Source of the DNA: Chryseobacterium elymi
Lineage (GTDB): Bacteria; Bacteroidota; Bacteroidia; Flavobacteriales; Weeksellaceae
DNA: 64,000 nt
Direction of reading: 5' to 3'
Assembly: GCF_003385495.1 (NCBI RefSeq)
Contig: NZ_QNUH01000006.1
Coordinates: forward strand, 62,001-126,000
Shown: positions 54,072-63,868 of the stretch, in pieces
Numbering within the stretch: the first letter of the stretch is position 1
Layout of the letters: each line of letters begins with the position of its first letter
Position numbers and translations under genes: made by a program
Notes under the pieces: model-generated
What the model saw: the letters and a program-made list of their open reading frames with translations, nothing else
Databases searched by the model: none
Told to the model about the DNA's origin: nothing

Positions 54072-54659
54072 CTATTTATCCCTGCTTAGAAGAATTGTCT
54101 CAATATCTTCCATCTCAAATCCTTTTGCCTTAAGCAGGATCAGGAAATGGTAAAGCAAATCTGCGGCTTCATTCTTAAAAAGATCATCATTGTTGTCTTT
54201 AGCTTCAATAACCAGTTCTACGGCTTCCTCTCCTACTTTCTGAGCCATTTTATTAATGCCTCTCTGATAAAGAGCATACGTATAAGAACCTTCTGTTTTA
54301 TCATCAATTCTTTCAGCAATCTTTGCTTCTAATTCATATAAAAAGCCTTTGCTTTCTTTTTCACCGAAGCAGCTGAAGCTTCTGGTATGGCAGACTGTAT
54401 TTTTAGGTGTAGCCTGTATTAAAACCGTATCCTGATCGCAGTCTATGCTTATATTCTGTACGGTCAGAAAATTGCCTGATTCCTCTCCTTTTGTCCAAAG
54501 CCTGTTCTTGGAACGGCTGAAAAAGGTGACAATACCTTCCTTTTCTGTCTTTTTAAAAGCTTCCTCATTCATGTAACCCAACATGAGTACCTGCTGTGTT
54601 CTGCTATCCTGGATAATGACCGGGACAAGTCCGTTATTTTTATCAAAATCTATTTTCAT
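54072..54659 (-). CDS. hisIE: bifunctional phosphoribosyl-AMP cyclohydrolase / phosphoribosyl-ATP pyrophosphatase
   Basis: A 195-residue HisI-HisE fusion for steps 2 and 3 of histidine synthesis. The cyclohydrolase part (about 1-105) has [30 protein letters not shown] and CHTRSFSCF (zinc ligands). The pyrophosphatase part (about 110-195) has [30 protein letters not shown] and [14 protein letters not shown]. Last gene of the operon; it overlaps hisF by 4 bases. Confidence 0.95.
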   Translation of the reverse strand: MKIDFDKNNGLVPVIIQDSRTQQVLMLGYMNEEAFKKTEKEGIVTFFSRSKNRLWTKGEESGNFLTVQNISIDCDQDTVLIQATPKNTVCHTRSFSCFGEKESKGFLYELEAKIAERIDDKTEGSYTYALYQRGINKMAQKVGEEAVELVIEAKDNNDDLFKNEAADLLYHFLILLKAKGFEMEDIETILLSRDK

Positions 54660-55408
54660 CGTACGGGTATTTTTTGATTTTTTAAGTATTGTTTTAATTC
54701 CTGAATGGGCACTTCATTGAAATGGAAAATACTGGCTGCCAATGCTCCTGTAGCTTTTGTCTCATGAAATACTTTAATGAAGTCATCTGCGCTTCCAGCT
54801 CCTCCTGAAGCAATCACAGGAATAGATACAGCCTCTGAAACCAGCTTGGTGATGCGGATATCAAATCCGTTTTTTGTTCCGTCACCATCCATCGAGGTCA
54901 ACAAGATTTCTCCGGCTCCCAAAGAAGCTGCATCCTTTGCCCAGTTTACAGTATTTAAGCTGGTAGCCTGTTTTCCACCTCTGACATAGACAAGATCTGA
55001 TCCGTCTGTAAACCGTGTATCAACAGCTACAACCACGCATTGGCTTCCGAATTCTTTGGCAAGCTCATAGATCAGCTGCGGGTTTTTAACGGCAGAAGAA
55101 TTGATGCTTATCTTATCTGCTCCAGCTTCCAGAAGTTTTCTGACATCTTCCACGGAAGAAATTCCGCCACCTACTGTAAACGGAATACTCAATTCCCGGG
55201 CTATTTTCTTTACCAGATCTGCAAATGTCTTTCTGTCTTCCAGTGTTGCTGTAATATCCAGAAAAATCAGTTCGTCAGCACCTTCCATTTCGTATTTAAC
55301 GGCAAGTTCTACCGGATCTCCAGCGTTTCGGAGTCCTTCAAAATTAATTCCTTTTACCGTAGTTCCATCCTTGATATCCAGACAGGGAATGATTCTTTTT
55401 TTAAGCAT
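54656..55408 (-). CDS. hisF: imidazole glycerol phosphate synthase, cyclase subunit
   Basis: A 250-residue TIM barrel that pairs with HisH and makes IGP and AICAR from PRFAR. Start [15 protein letters not shown] with the catalytic Asp, second catalytic Asp in VVAVDTRF, phosphate loops in [10 protein letters not shown] and [12 protein letters not shown] use the ATG at 55408; the codon at 55414 is a TTG. It overlaps hisA by 8 bases. Confidence 0.95.
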   Translation of the reverse strand: MLKKRIIPCLDIKDGTTVKGINFEGLRNAGDPVELAVKYEMEGADELIFLDITATLEDRKTFADLVKKIARELSIPFTVGGGISSVEDVRKLLEAGADKISINSSAVKNPQLIYELAKEFGSQCVVVAVDTRFTDGSDLVYVRGGKQATSLNTVNWAKDAASLGAGEILLTSMDGDGTKNGFDIRITKLVSEAVSIPVIASGGAGSADDFIKVFHETKATGALAASIFHFNEVPIQELKQYLKNQKIPVR

Positions 55409-56126
55409 TTTCAATAAATTTTTGCAGTTGTGGTAAACTTATTTTTCCCTCATAAATAGCCTTTCCAATAATAGTTCCCGAACATCCGATTTCCATCATG
55501 CTGTACACGTCTTCCATACAGGAAATCCCACCGCTGGCGGTAAGTCTTACTGAAGTTTTATCCAGTATTTCTTGATACAGATTTGTGGATGGCCCTTCCA
55601 GCATTCCATCCTTTGAAATATCGGTGCATATGGTTTGAGTGATTCCTTTATCCTGATACTTAAGGAGAAAGCTTATGATATCTAAAGAACTTTCTTCCAT
55701 CCATCCGGATGTTTTGATCTTCCTGTTCTCACAGTCAGCCCCTAAAATGATCTTGTCATTGCCATATTTTTGAATCATTTCAAAACAGAATTCCGGATCC
55801 TGTACCGCAATACTTCCGAGAGTGATCTGTTTTGCTCCTGAACTGAAAGCAGTTTCTATGTCATTCCCGGATTTTAATCCACCTCCAAAATCAATATGGA
55901 GAGAGGTTTCCCTGGCTATGTTTTCCAGGACTTTCTGGTTCACGATATGCTTAGATTTAGCACCGTCAAGGTCTACAAGGTGGAGAAACTGAATTCCAAA
56001 GCTTTCGAATTCTTTGGCAGTCTCTACGGGATCTTCACTGTATATTTTTTTGGTAGAATAATCTCCTTTTGATAGGCGGACACATTTTCCGTCGATGATA
56101 TCAATGGCTGGAATAATTTTCATCAT
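55401..56126 (-). CDS. hisA: phosphoribosylformimino-5-aminoimidazole carboxamide ribotide isomerase
   Basis: A 241-residue TIM barrel isomerase with [22 protein letters not shown] (catalytic Asp), [14 protein letters not shown], and [13 protein letters not shown] with the second Asp. Start ATG at 56126 or 56123, immediately next to the hisH stop. Confidence 0.95.
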   Translation of the reverse strand: MMKIIPAIDIIDGKCVRLSKGDYSTKKIYSEDPVETAKEFESFGIQFLHLVDLDGAKSKHIVNQKVLENIARETSLHIDFGGGLKSGNDIETAFSSGAKQITLGSIAVQDPEFCFEMIQKYGNDKIILGADCENRKIKTSGWMEESSLDIISFLLKYQDKGITQTICTDISKDGMLEGPSTNLYQEILDKTSVRLTASGGISCMEDVYSMMEIGCSGTIIGKAIYEGKISLPQLQKFIENA

Positions 56127-56705
56127 TTACAATTTTATAAAGTTCTTTAATATCCTGCTGCCCGTCAGTCCCGATTTTTCCGGGTGAAACTGTACCGCAA
56201 AAAAGTTGTCTTTCTGCAGGGAAGCACTGAATGGCAATATATAATCACATACCGCAGCGGTAGACGCTGATTGCCCACAATAATAGCTGTGAACAAAATA
56301 TACATCACTATTTTCCTCAATTCCTGAAAAAAGCGGAGATTCCAGCCCGGAAATAGTATTCCAGCCCATGTGGGGAACCAGATTTTCGGGCGGAAACTGT
56401 TTAACGTCAACGTCGAAAATTCCCATTCCTTTTGTGTTACCTTCTTCATTATCACCACACATCAGCTGCATTCCCAGGCAGATTCCCAAAACAGGCTGTT
56501 TCAAACTTGGAATAAGTGTATCAACACCTTTTTCTTTAAGGACTTTCATTGTTGAAGAAGCTTCCCCAACACCCGGAAAAATAACTTTATCCGCTTTTAA
56601 GATGAGTTCAGGATCATCTGTAATGATGGAACCAATACCGAGCCTGGCCAAAGCATTCTGGACCGAGCTTACATTTCCCCCGTTATATTTTATTAGTACA
56701 ATCAT
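56127..56705 (-). CDS. hisH: imidazole glycerol phosphate synthase, glutaminase subunit
   Basis: A 192-residue class I glutamine amidotransferase with catalytic Cys in VLGICLGMQLMC and His-Glu in VQFHPEKSG. It supplies ammonia to HisF. The N-terminus IVLIKYNGGNVSSVQNALARLG is typical. Two bases separate it from hisB. Confidence 0.95.
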   Translation of the reverse strand: MIVLIKYNGGNVSSVQNALARLGIGSIITDDPELILKADKVIFPGVGEASSTMKVLKEKGVDTLIPSLKQPVLGICLGMQLMCGDNEEGNTKGMGIFDVDVKQFPPENLVPHMGWNTISGLESPLFSGIEENSDVYFVHSYYCGQSASTAAVCDYILPFSASLQKDNFFAVQFHPEKSGLTGSRILKNFIKL

Positions 56706-56707
56706 AA

Positions 56708-57802
56708 TTATAAGCTTCCTTTGGTTGATGGTAAATTAAAACTGCTGTCCGACTGGTTCACTGCCATTTTAACAGCCTTTGCAAATGCTTTGAAAACAGC
56801 TTCTATTTTGTGGTGTTCATTATCACCTTCTGCTTTGATGTTCAGATTGGATTTTGAAGAATCTGTAAATGATTTGAAAAAGTGAAAGAACATTTCTGTA
56901 GGAACATCCCCTATTTTTTCTCTCTTGAAATCAACGTCCCAAACGATCCACGGCCTGCCTCCGAAATCAATAGCAGCCTGGGCCAGACAGTCATCCATTG
57001 GAAGCAGAAACCCGTATCTTTCAATCCCTTTTTTATTACCCAGTGCTTTTACAAAAGCTTCTCCTAAAGCAATCCCTGTATCTTCAATGGTGTGATGCTC
57101 ATCCACATTAAGATCTCCTTTAACTTTAATTTTAAGATCTAAATTTCCGTGTCTGGCGATTTGGTCCAGCATATGATCAAAAAAATGAAGTCCCGTTGAA
57201 ATTTCTGCATTTCCTTTCCCGTTGAGATCTATTTCAATATCAATTTCAGTTTCATTGGTCTTTCTGTAGACTTTAGCCGTCCTCGATTCCTGCTTTAAAA
57301 AGCGGTAAATCTCGGACCAGTCTGTTGTAGTAAGTGCCGCTTTTTCATTAAAGCTTTCATTAATGAAAATAGCTTTAGTTCCCAAATTTTGAGCCAGTTG
57401 AATATCTGTCATTCTATCTCCGATAACGTAAGAATTTTCAAGATCATAACTTCCGTAAATGTATTTTGAAAGCATTCCAATGCCAGGTTTTCTCGTAGGA
57501 AGGTTTTCGTGCTCAAAACTTTTGTCGATCAGAATATCGCTGAAAATAATTCCTTCCTTTTCAAAGGCTTTCAACATTTTCTCCTGAGGCTTTATAAAAT
57601 CTTCATAGGGGAAACTTTCAGTCCCCAGACCATCCTGGTTGGTGACTATTACCAATTCATAGTCCATTTCTCTGGCAATTTTGGAAAGGTTCTGAAAAAC
57701 TCCGGGAAAAAACTCAAGCTTTTCCAGTGAATCTACCTGAAAGTCTTCGGGCGGTTCTATAATAAGTGTTCCGTCACGGTCTATAAAGAGTACTTTTTTC
57801 AT
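56708..57802 (-). CDS. hisB: bifunctional histidinol-phosphatase / imidazoleglycerol-phosphate dehydratase
   Basis: A 364-residue fusion. The N-terminal HAD-type phosphatase (about 1-165) has FIDRDGTLI with the nucleophile Asp. The C-terminal dehydratase (about 175-364) has [17 protein letters not shown] and [16 protein letters not shown] with the manganese His ligands, and [19 protein letters not shown]. This fusion is common in enterobacteria and Bacteroidota. It overlaps hisC by 4 bases. Confidence 0.95.
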   Translation of the reverse strand: MKKVLFIDRDGTLIIEPPEDFQVDSLEKLEFFPGVFQNLSKIAREMDYELVIVTNQDGLGTESFPYEDFIKPQEKMLKAFEKEGIIFSDILIDKSFEHENLPTRKPGIGMLSKYIYGSYDLENSYVIGDRMTDIQLAQNLGTKAIFINESFNEKAALTTTDWSEIYRFLKQESRTAKVYRKTNETEIDIEIDLNGKGNAEISTGLHFFDHMLDQIARHGNLDLKIKVKGDLNVDEHHTIEDTGIALGEAFVKALGNKKGIERYGFLLPMDDCLAQAAIDFGGRPWIVWDVDFKREKIGDVPTEMFFHFFKSFTDSSKSNLNIKAEGDNEHHKIEAVFKAFAKAVKMAVNQSDSSFNLPSTKGSL

Positions 57803-58830
57803 GATGCAATTGCTTTTAAAACATTGATTAATTTTTTGTTTTCTTCACGGCTTCCCACATTGATTCTGATACAGTCCGGGATTGCGGGTGTTCTTTTACT
57901 GGTCAGAATTTCTTCTTTAAGCATTCTGTTGTAGACTTCTTCAGCATTTTTCATTTTAATCAGGAAAAAATTGGCGTCAGTTGGGAATACGTTTTCTATA
58001 CATTCAATGGTTTTAAACTGCTCTTCCAGCCAGGTTCTTTCCCTGAGTATATTATCAACATTTTCCTTAAGCTTTTCTTTATTATCCAATAGATTTAAAA
58101 TAAGCTCCTGACTTAGAGAATTTACGTTATAAGGAGCTTTCACCGTATTGATAAAACGAATGATCCCTTCGGAAGCATAAGCCACACCTACCCTTGCCCC
58201 GGCCGTTCCCCAAGCTTTAGAAAAGGTCTGAAGGACAATTACATTAGGATATTGGGCAAGCAACTCAATTCCTGATTTATTTCCTGAAAATTCGATGTAA
58301 GCTTCATCAATGACAATAATGCCGTCAAAATTCTGAATAAAAAACTCAATATCCTGTACACTGTTTCCTGTGGGGTTGTTTGGTGAGCACAGGAAGAAAA
58401 CTTTAATATCCTGTTCCTGAGTAATTTTTAGAAAATCATCTTTTAGGATTTCAAAATTTTCATCCAGATCAAGCTTTAAAACTTCATTTTCGTTCACGGC
58501 AGCGTAGAATGCATACATTGCAAATGAAGGATTCATCATCAGAATAGCATCTTTTTTAGGTTCGCAGAAGATTTTAATGATCAGGTCGATCAGTTCGTCA
58601 CTTCCGTTTCCTAATGCTATTTCCGAAGGAGAAATGCCCTTAATTTCTGCTATTTTTTTCTTAAGTTTTTTCTGTGAAGAATCGGGGTATCTGTTGAATT
58701 CCCCAAATGGACATTCATTCGCATCCAGCATTACCGGAGCTTTAAACTCATTGTGATCCCTGAAACTGATGTAAGGCTGTATATTTAGTATATTTTTTCT
58801 TACTAAAGTGTTGAGGTTGAATTCTTTCAT
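57799..58830 (-). CDS. hisC: histidinol-phosphate aminotransferase
   Basis: A 343-residue PLP enzyme: [36 protein letters not shown] and the Schiff-base Lys in [14 protein letters not shown]. It converts imidazole-acetol phosphate to histidinol phosphate. Four bases separate it from hisD. Confidence 0.95.
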   Translation of the reverse strand: MKEFNLNTLVRKNILNIQPYISFRDHNEFKAPVMLDANECPFGEFNRYPDSSQKKLKKKIAEIKGISPSEIALGNGSDELIDLIIKIFCEPKKDAILMMNPSFAMYAFYAAVNENEVLKLDLDENFEILKDDFLKITQEQDIKVFFLCSPNNPTGNSVQDIEFFIQNFDGIIVIDEAYIEFSGNKSGIELLAQYPNVIVLQTFSKAWGTAGARVGVAYASEGIIRFINTVKAPYNVNSLSQELILNLLDNKEKLKENVDNILRERTWLEEQFKTIECIENVFPTDANFFLIKMKNAEEVYNRMLKEEILTSKRTPAIPDCIRINVGSREENKKLINVLKAIAS

Positions 58831-58834
58831 TATA

Positions 58835-60109
58835 TTATTTTAATCTTATAGATACTGCATTTTTGTGGGCAATAAGGCCTTCGGCTTCTGCCATTATTTC
58901 AATTGTTTTTCCTATTTTCTTTAATCCTTCTTTAGACAAATGCTGGAAGGTGATTTTTTTGACAAAGCTGTCGAGAGATACACCACTGTAGTTCTTTGCA
59001 TAAGCATTGGTTGGCAAGGTATGATTGGTTCCGCTGGCATAATCCCCGGCACTCTCACAGGAATAATTCCCCAGGAAAACGGATCCTGCATTTTCAATCA
59101 TAGGCACATATTCATCAAAATCTTCCAATGCAAGGATAAGGTGTTCCGGAGCGTATAGATTACTGAATTTCAAGGCTTCATCAATAGAATTGACCAGAAT
59201 AAAAAGACTGTGATCCAACGCCTGGCCGGCCATTTCATTTCTTGGAAGCTTTTTGATCTGCTTTTCAACGGCTTCAATGGTTTCAGTGAAAATTTTAAAA
59301 TCTGTAGTCATAAAAACCACCTGGCTGTCGCTTCCGTGTTCTGCCTGTGACAAAAGATCTGCTGCACAGAATTCGGGAACGGCCTTGCTGTCTGCAATGA
59401 CAAGGACTTCGCTTGGACCTGCAGGCATATCAATCGCCACACCATAACGCTGTGCATATTCTTTTGCAGCAACGACATATTGGTTTCCCGGTCCAAAAAT
59501 TTTATACACTTTCGGGATACTTTCTGTTCCCAGAGCCATGGCTGCTACAGCCTGTGCTCCTCCGGTTTTAAAGATTTTTGTAATCCCGCAAAGCTTTGCT
59601 GTAAACAGAATAGCCGGGTTAATATTTCCGCTGCTATCCGGTGGTGTACAGAGAATGATCTCCCTGCATCCTGCCAGATTTGCAGGTACTGCAAGCATGA
59701 GGACTGTTGAAAATAAAGGTGCTGTGCCTCCCGGAATATAGATACCTACTTTTTCAATTGCACGGTTTTCTCTCCAACAGGTTACTCCTTTTATGGTTTC
59801 TATTTTTTGTGTTTCTACAATTTGGGAAGCATGGAATTTTGAAATATTTTCTTTTGCCTGCTGAATAGCCTTCTTTAAGTCTTCAGAAATTTCATTTTCT
59901 GCATTGGCCAATTCGGTTTCTGAAACTGTGATCTGTTGAGTTACAGCTTTATCAAATTTCTTGTTGAACTCAATAAGTGCCTGGTCTCCGCCTTTTCCAA
60001 CGGCTTCAAATATTTCCGTAATGAGTCCCGATATTTCTTCTCGTTCGAAAACAGGTCGTTGTACCAGATCCGGCCATGTTTTTTTTTCTGGATATCTGTA
60101 TATTTTCAT
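58835..60109 (-). CDS. hisD: histidinol dehydrogenase
   Basis: A 424-residue zinc- and NAD-dependent enzyme for the last two oxidations. Signatures: VGIYIPGGTAPLFSTVLMLAVPA, KIFGPGNQYVVAAKEYAQ, DMPAGPSEVLVIAD and LLSQAEHGSDSQVV with catalytic/metal His, and YASGTNHTLPTNAYAK. Two bases separate it from hisG. Confidence 0.95.
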   Translation of the reverse strand: MKIYRYPEKKTWPDLVQRPVFEREEISGLITEIFEAVGKGGDQALIEFNKKFDKAVTQQITVSETELANAENEISEDLKKAIQQAKENISKFHASQIVETQKIETIKGVTCWRENRAIEKVGIYIPGGTAPLFSTVLMLAVPANLAGCREIILCTPPDSSGNINPAILFTAKLCGITKIFKTGGAQAVAAMALGTESIPKVYKIFGPGNQYVVAAKEYAQRYGVAIDMPAGPSEVLVIADSKAVPEFCAADLLSQAEHGSDSQVVFMTTDFKIFTETIEAVEKQIKKLPRNEMAGQALDHSLFILVNSIDEALKFSNLYAPEHLILALEDFDEYVPMIENAGSVFLGNYSCESAGDYASGTNHTLPTNAYAKNYSGVSLDSFVKKITFQHLSKEGLKKIGKTIEIMAEAEGLIAHKNAVSIRLK

Positions 60110-60111
60110 AA

Positions 60112-60969
60112 TTAAATAACCATTTTATCAATTGGAATAATGAGTATATCCTGAGCTCCGTTTTCTTTCAGTTCATCAATCACGTCCCAAAATCTTTCTT
60201 CATCAATCACGGAATGAATGCTGCTCCATCCTTTTTCTGCCAAAGGAATAACGGTAGGGCTTTTCAGAACGGGAAGAACTGAAGCAATATCGCTGATCTT
60301 ATCATCAGGAACATTCATGAGAATATATTTGGATTTTTTTGCTTTTAAAACGGATTTAATTCTGAACAGGAATTTATCCAGAATGGCTTCTTTTTGGGTA
60401 TCGAGCCAAGAGGTCTTTGCTAAAACGGCTTCTGATTTCAGAATTGTGACGGTTTCCCTTAATCCGTTTTTAAATAAGGTGCTTCCGGAGCTCACAATAT
60501 CACAGATTCCGTCTGCCAATCCAATATTGGGGGCTATTTCCACTGAACCGGAGATAATATGAATGTCGGAAGTTATTCCTCCTTTCTCAAGGAAGTTTTT
60601 AAGGGTATTGGGATATGAAGTGGCAATTTTTCTTCCCTGGAAATAGGAAATATCATCGGTTTCCACTTCTTTGGGAACGGCTAAAGAAACACGGCATTTT
60701 GAGAATCCAAGCTTCTGAACAATCTGGATGTTTTTCTGTTTTTCGGCCAGGAGATTTTCACCGACAATGGCAATATCTACCACTCCATCTTCAAGGTACT
60801 GTGGGATGTCTGAATTTCTGAGATACATAATCTCCATCGGAAAGTTGTCTACGGAAACTTTTAGCTGGTCTTTCCCGTTGTTGACAAAAATACCACAGTC
60901 TTTGAGGAGCTGTAGAGAATCCTCGTAAAGTCTGCCGCTTTTCTGAATCGCAATTTTTAATTTACTCAT
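60112..60969 (-). CDS. hisG: ATP phosphoribosyltransferase (long form)
   Basis: A 285-residue HisG of the long, self-regulated type: catalytic domain with KIAIQKSGRLYEDS, VDIAIVGENLL and SGSVEIAPNIGLADGICDIVSSGSTL, plus a C-terminal ACT-like domain (about 210-285) for histidine feedback. First structural gene of the his operon, 150 bases after the leader peptide. Confidence 0.95.
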   Translation of the reverse strand: MSKLKIAIQKSGRLYEDSLQLLKDCGIFVNNGKDQLKVSVDNFPMEIMYLRNSDIPQYLEDGVVDIAIVGENLLAEKQKNIQIVQKLGFSKCRVSLAVPKEVETDDISYFQGRKIATSYPNTLKNFLEKGGITSDIHIISGSVEIAPNIGLADGICDIVSSGSTLFKNGLRETVTILKSEAVLAKTSWLDTQKEAILDKFLFRIKSVLKAKKSKYILMNVPDDKISDIASVLPVLKSPTVIPLAEKGWSSIHSVIDEERFWDVIDELKENGAQDILIIPIDKMVI

Positions 60970-61040
60970 TGTATTATTTTAAGATAAATCTGAGTAAACA
61001 AAAACTGATCTGTGAATACTTCCGGAAGAATCCGGGAAAC

Positions 61041-61069
61041 AAAAAAACCGCCTGTTTACTCAGACGGTT
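61041..61069 (-). terminator. his attenuator terminator
   Basis: On the minus strand AACCGTCTG and CAGGCGGTT form a 9-bp stem (one wobble pair) with loop AGTAA+A, followed by seven T residues. It lies between the leader peptide and hisG. Its 5' arm can instead pair with CTAAGACGG at the leader stop codon (around 61113-61121), with a single mismatch. Confidence 0.8.
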
Positions 61070-61117
61070 TTAATTATTTTTTGATTTTAACACATGTTTC
61101 TATCAATCAATTCCGTC

Positions 61118-61168
61118 TTAGCAGAGATGATGATAGTAATGATGAAGTGTTAAAAAATTCGGTTTCAT
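61118..61168 (-). CDS. hisL: his operon leader peptide
   Basis: A 16-codon frame reading MKPNFLTLHHYYHHLC, with four histidines (two HH pairs) in its second half, then TAA. It starts about 12 bases after the predicted transcription start and sits before a terminator and an overlapping antiterminator, upstream of hisG. This is the classical layout of histidine attenuation: stalling at the His codons would leave the terminator 5' arm free to pair with the sequence at the leader stop. Too short for standard gene finders. Confidence 0.85.
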   Translation of the reverse strand: MKPNFLTLHHYYHHLC

Positions 61169-61185
61169 TGTTTTGAATTGTGGTA

Positions 61186-61216
61186 CAAATGTAGGATTTA
61201 TTTTTAAACTGCAAAG
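61186..61216 (-). promoter_or_regulatory. his operon promoter
   Basis: On the minus strand CTTTG (61212-61216) is followed after 18 bases by TACATTTG (61186-61193), a full Bacteroidota -33/-7 promoter. Transcription would begin near 61180. Confidence 0.75.
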
Positions 61217-61221
61217 TTTTT

Positions 61222-62319
61222 TTACAGATTTTTTTTGTAGAGACCCATCAATTGCTTTGCGATAGGTTCGTCATTAAATTTCTGAACAAATTCGAAACTC
61301 TTTTCTGCACGGCGCTTTCTTTCGGATTCATTTTCCCAGAGAAATTTTATTTTGGCACCGATATCGAGATAATTGGACGGATCGATATAAACAGAGTCTT
61401 TTCCTCCTGCTTCCGGAAGACAGCTGGCATTGCTTGTAATTGTCACTGTCTTTGAAAAAAGTGCTTCTATTACGGGAATTCCAAAGCCTTCGAAAAAGCT
61501 TGGATACACAAAAATGTCTGCCAGTTTGTAGATTACAGCCAGTTCATCCATGGAAACCCCTTCCAGAAAAATTACCTGTTTTTCCATTTTGTTCTTCCTG
61601 ATAAAAGCTTCTACTTTTTTGTAGTAGTTAGTCTTTCTTCCAACAACAACTAACGGAATATCTGTTCCGCTGATTCCTTTAACGATGTTGAGCAGGTTTT
61701 TGCGGTCTTCGATGGTTCCAACATTTAAAATATATCGTTCCGGAAGATTGAATTTGTCTTTTACCTCCTGTATAAATTCATTGGACTGCTGTTCTTTAAA
61801 AGCTTTGTGGCATCCCTGATAAATAACTTCAATTTTGCTTTCTGGGACTTTCAAATAGGTGACAATGTCTCTTTTGGTCTGTTCTGAAATAGCAATGATC
61901 TTATCTGCTGAAAAAGCTGCTTTTTTAAATTTCCACAAGTGTATTTTTCGATCAAAAAAGGAATAATACTGCGGATATCTCATAAAGATCAGATCATGGA
62001 TCGTAACTATTTTTTTGATAGGTTCTTTTCCCCATTTCAACGGAAGCTCACCGGAAAGACCATGAAATATATCTGCTCCTTCTTTTTGGGCATCTTTCCC
62101 CATTTTAAACTGGCGGGAAAGATTTCCTTTTGAGGTAGATACAAACCGGACATTCGGTTTTTCCAGGATTTCTTTACCTCTCTCTGAACTGTTTTTGTTC
62201 AGCAGCAGATATTCGTTTTCAGGATAGTATTGAGAAAGAATCCTGACAAGGTCTCTTGAATAATTGCCCAATCCGGACGTATTGTGAAAAAAACGTTTTG
62301 CATCGAAGGCAATTTTCAT
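61222..62319 (-). CDS. glycosyltransferase family 1/4 protein
   Basis: A 365-residue GT-B glycosyltransferase. N-terminal MKIAFDAKRFFHNTSGLGNYSRDLVRIL is the typical GT4 start; the donor-binding C-terminal half has LNVGTIEDRKNL, VFLEGVSMDELAVIYKLADIFVYPSFFEGFGIPVIEAL with the conserved EGFGxPxxE motif. It probably adds a sugar to a lipid or cell-surface polysaccharide. It is a single gene ending next to the his promoter. Confidence 0.88.
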   Translation of the reverse strand: MKIAFDAKRFFHNTSGLGNYSRDLVRILSQYYPENEYLLLNKNSSERGKEILEKPNVRFVSTSKGNLSRQFKMGKDAQKEGADIFHGLSGELPLKWGKEPIKKIVTIHDLIFMRYPQYYSFFDRKIHLWKFKKAAFSADKIIAISEQTKRDIVTYLKVPESKIEVIYQGCHKAFKEQQSNEFIQEVKDKFNLPERYILNVGTIEDRKNLLNIVKGISGTDIPLVVVGRKTNYYKKVEAFIRKNKMEKQVIFLEGVSMDELAVIYKLADIFVYPSFFEGFGIPVIEALFSKTVTITSNASCLPEAGGKDSVYIDPSNYLDIGAKIKFLWENESERKRRAEKSFEFVQKFNDEPIAKQLMGLYKKNL

Positions 62320-62366
62320 ATCAAAGTTTTTAATAAGCTTTTTTAACTGTTTAAAGGTATAAATAA

Positions 62367-62398
62367 AATAAACCCTAAATGACTATTCAGGGTTTATT
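62367..62398 (-). terminator. terminator of dapD
   Basis: Perfect 10-bp stem AATAAACCCT / AGGGTTTATT with further pairing in the loop, ending T-rich on the minus strand. Confidence 0.7.
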
Positions 62399-62443
62399 AT
62401 ATAAATTTTAAAATGAAACTTTAAAATTTAGAGAAAACACAGC

Positions 62444-63256
62444 TTATACAGCTACATTATTCTCTCTTAAAGCATCATTAAGAGATGTTTTTTTATCTGT
62501 AGATTCTTTTCTCTGGCCGATAATCAATGCACATGGAACCTGATATTCTCCTGCAGGATACTGTTTTGTGTAGCTTCCCGGGATTACCACTGAACGGGCA
62601 GGAACTCTTCCTTTGATCTCAACAGGCTGGTCACCTGTAACATCAATAATTTTTGTAGAAGCAGTCAGCACAACATTAGCTCCCAATACAGCTTCTTTTT
62701 CTACGTGAACACCTTCTACAACAATACATCTTGAACCGATGAAGCAATCATCTTCAATGATAACAGGAGCTGCCTGTAAAGGCTCCAATACACCACCGAT
62801 ACCAACTCCACCACTCAGGTGAACATTTTTACCGATCTGTGCACAGCTTCCTACTGTTGCCCAGGTATCAACCATAGTTCCTGAATCTACATAAGCCCCG
62901 ATATTTACGTAAGACGGCATCAAAATCACTCCTGAAGCAACGAAAGATCCTTCTCTTGCAATCGCATGCGGTACAACTCTTACTCCTTTTTCAGCATAAT
63001 TTCTCTTCAAAGGAATTTTGTCATGAAATTCAAACGGACCTACTTCAATAGTTTCCATCTTCTGAATCGGGAAATACATTACTACGGCTTTCTTTACCCA
63101 TTCATTCACCTGCCATCCGTTTTCCGTAGGCTCAGCCACACGAAGCTCTCCTGAATCCAATAAGGAAACAACCTCTCTTATTGCCTTCTGGCTGTCTTCG
63201 TTCTGTAATAAATCTCTATTATCCCAAATGTTTTCAATAGTTTGTTGTAACGACAT
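62444..63256 (-). CDS. dapD: 2,3,4,5-tetrahydropyridine-2,6-dicarboxylate N-succinyltransferase
   Basis: A 270-residue enzyme of lysine/diaminopimelate synthesis. The N-terminal helical domain is followed by a left-handed beta helix of hexapeptide repeats (GVILMPSYVNIGAYVDSGTMVDTWATVGSCAQIGKNVHLSGGVGIGGVLEP; IEDDCFIGSRCIVVEGVHVEKEAVLGANVVL). Length and motifs are typical. Confidence 0.95.
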   Translation of the reverse strand: MSLQQTIENIWDNRDLLQNEDSQKAIREVVSLLDSGELRVAEPTENGWQVNEWVKKAVVMYFPIQKMETIEVGPFEFHDKIPLKRNYAEKGVRVVPHAIAREGSFVASGVILMPSYVNIGAYVDSGTMVDTWATVGSCAQIGKNVHLSGGVGIGGVLEPLQAAPVIIEDDCFIGSRCIVVEGVHVEKEAVLGANVVLTASTKIIDVTGDQPVEIKGRVPARSVVIPGSYTKQYPAGEYQVPCALIIGQRKESTDKKTSLNDALRENNVAV

Positions 63257-63394
63257 GTTTCTTGTTTGATTTTAATATAAATTATCCCTGCAGATTTCCA
63301 CAGTTCTGAAGGTCAAAAGTACAAAAGATTGCTTTAGTATACAAGTTCAGTCAAAGGCCATAAGTTGTCATAATTTAGTGTTTCTTATAATACT

Positions 63395-63724
63395 TTATTC
63401 ACAGATTATGAATTCCATGGTCTTTTCAACATGTTTTTGCTGAATAATTCCTTTTGAATATTTAAGGTTTGAACCTGTATTATATTTTGTTAAATAAGCG
63501 GTATTAATATCTGAGGTAAGATCTATGAGATCATCCGGAATACGTGCTTTTATATGGAATACTTCTTCTCCACATCTAATTTGACCTTTTGGATCTTGTA
63601 AAAAGGTATTGTACCAGCTTTTCTCTGCAAGTCCCCATGATCTGACAAAAATTCTGTCGTTAATGGTAACCATCCAGATAAGGTTGTGATGGTTGACGTA
63701 ATGTAGAGCTTTGTCTTTGTTCAT
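63395..63724 (-). CDS. DUF2255 family protein
   Basis: A 109-residue protein of the DUF2255 family: WMVTINDRIFVRSWGLAEKSWYNTFLQDPKGQIRCGEEVFHIKARI is the core. The fold resembles split-barrel flavin/deazaflavin nitroreductase-like proteins, but the cofactor is unknown. I use the ATG at 63724 rather than the in-frame codon at 63739. Confidence 0.75.
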   Translation of the reverse strand: MNKDKALHYVNHHNLIWMVTINDRIFVRSWGLAEKSWYNTFLQDPKGQIRCGEEVFHIKARIPDDLIDLTSDINTAYLTKYNTGSNLKYSKGIIQQKHVEKTMEFIICE

Positions 63725-63868
63725 TGTTGATTTTTCCACGAATCTAAAATGAATAAAACAGTTTAACCAATTTATTATGCAGTATGACGGAAATATTATT
63801 TGGATCAGTACTTTCCTGATGTGAGTTTTCAGAGCATCATTTTATTTAATGTTGTAACAAGACAATCT

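Noticed and set aside
53911..54153. 80-residue plus-strand open frame
   Set aside because: It begins inside the perfect palindrome, overlaps the end of hisIE and has no family-like pattern.
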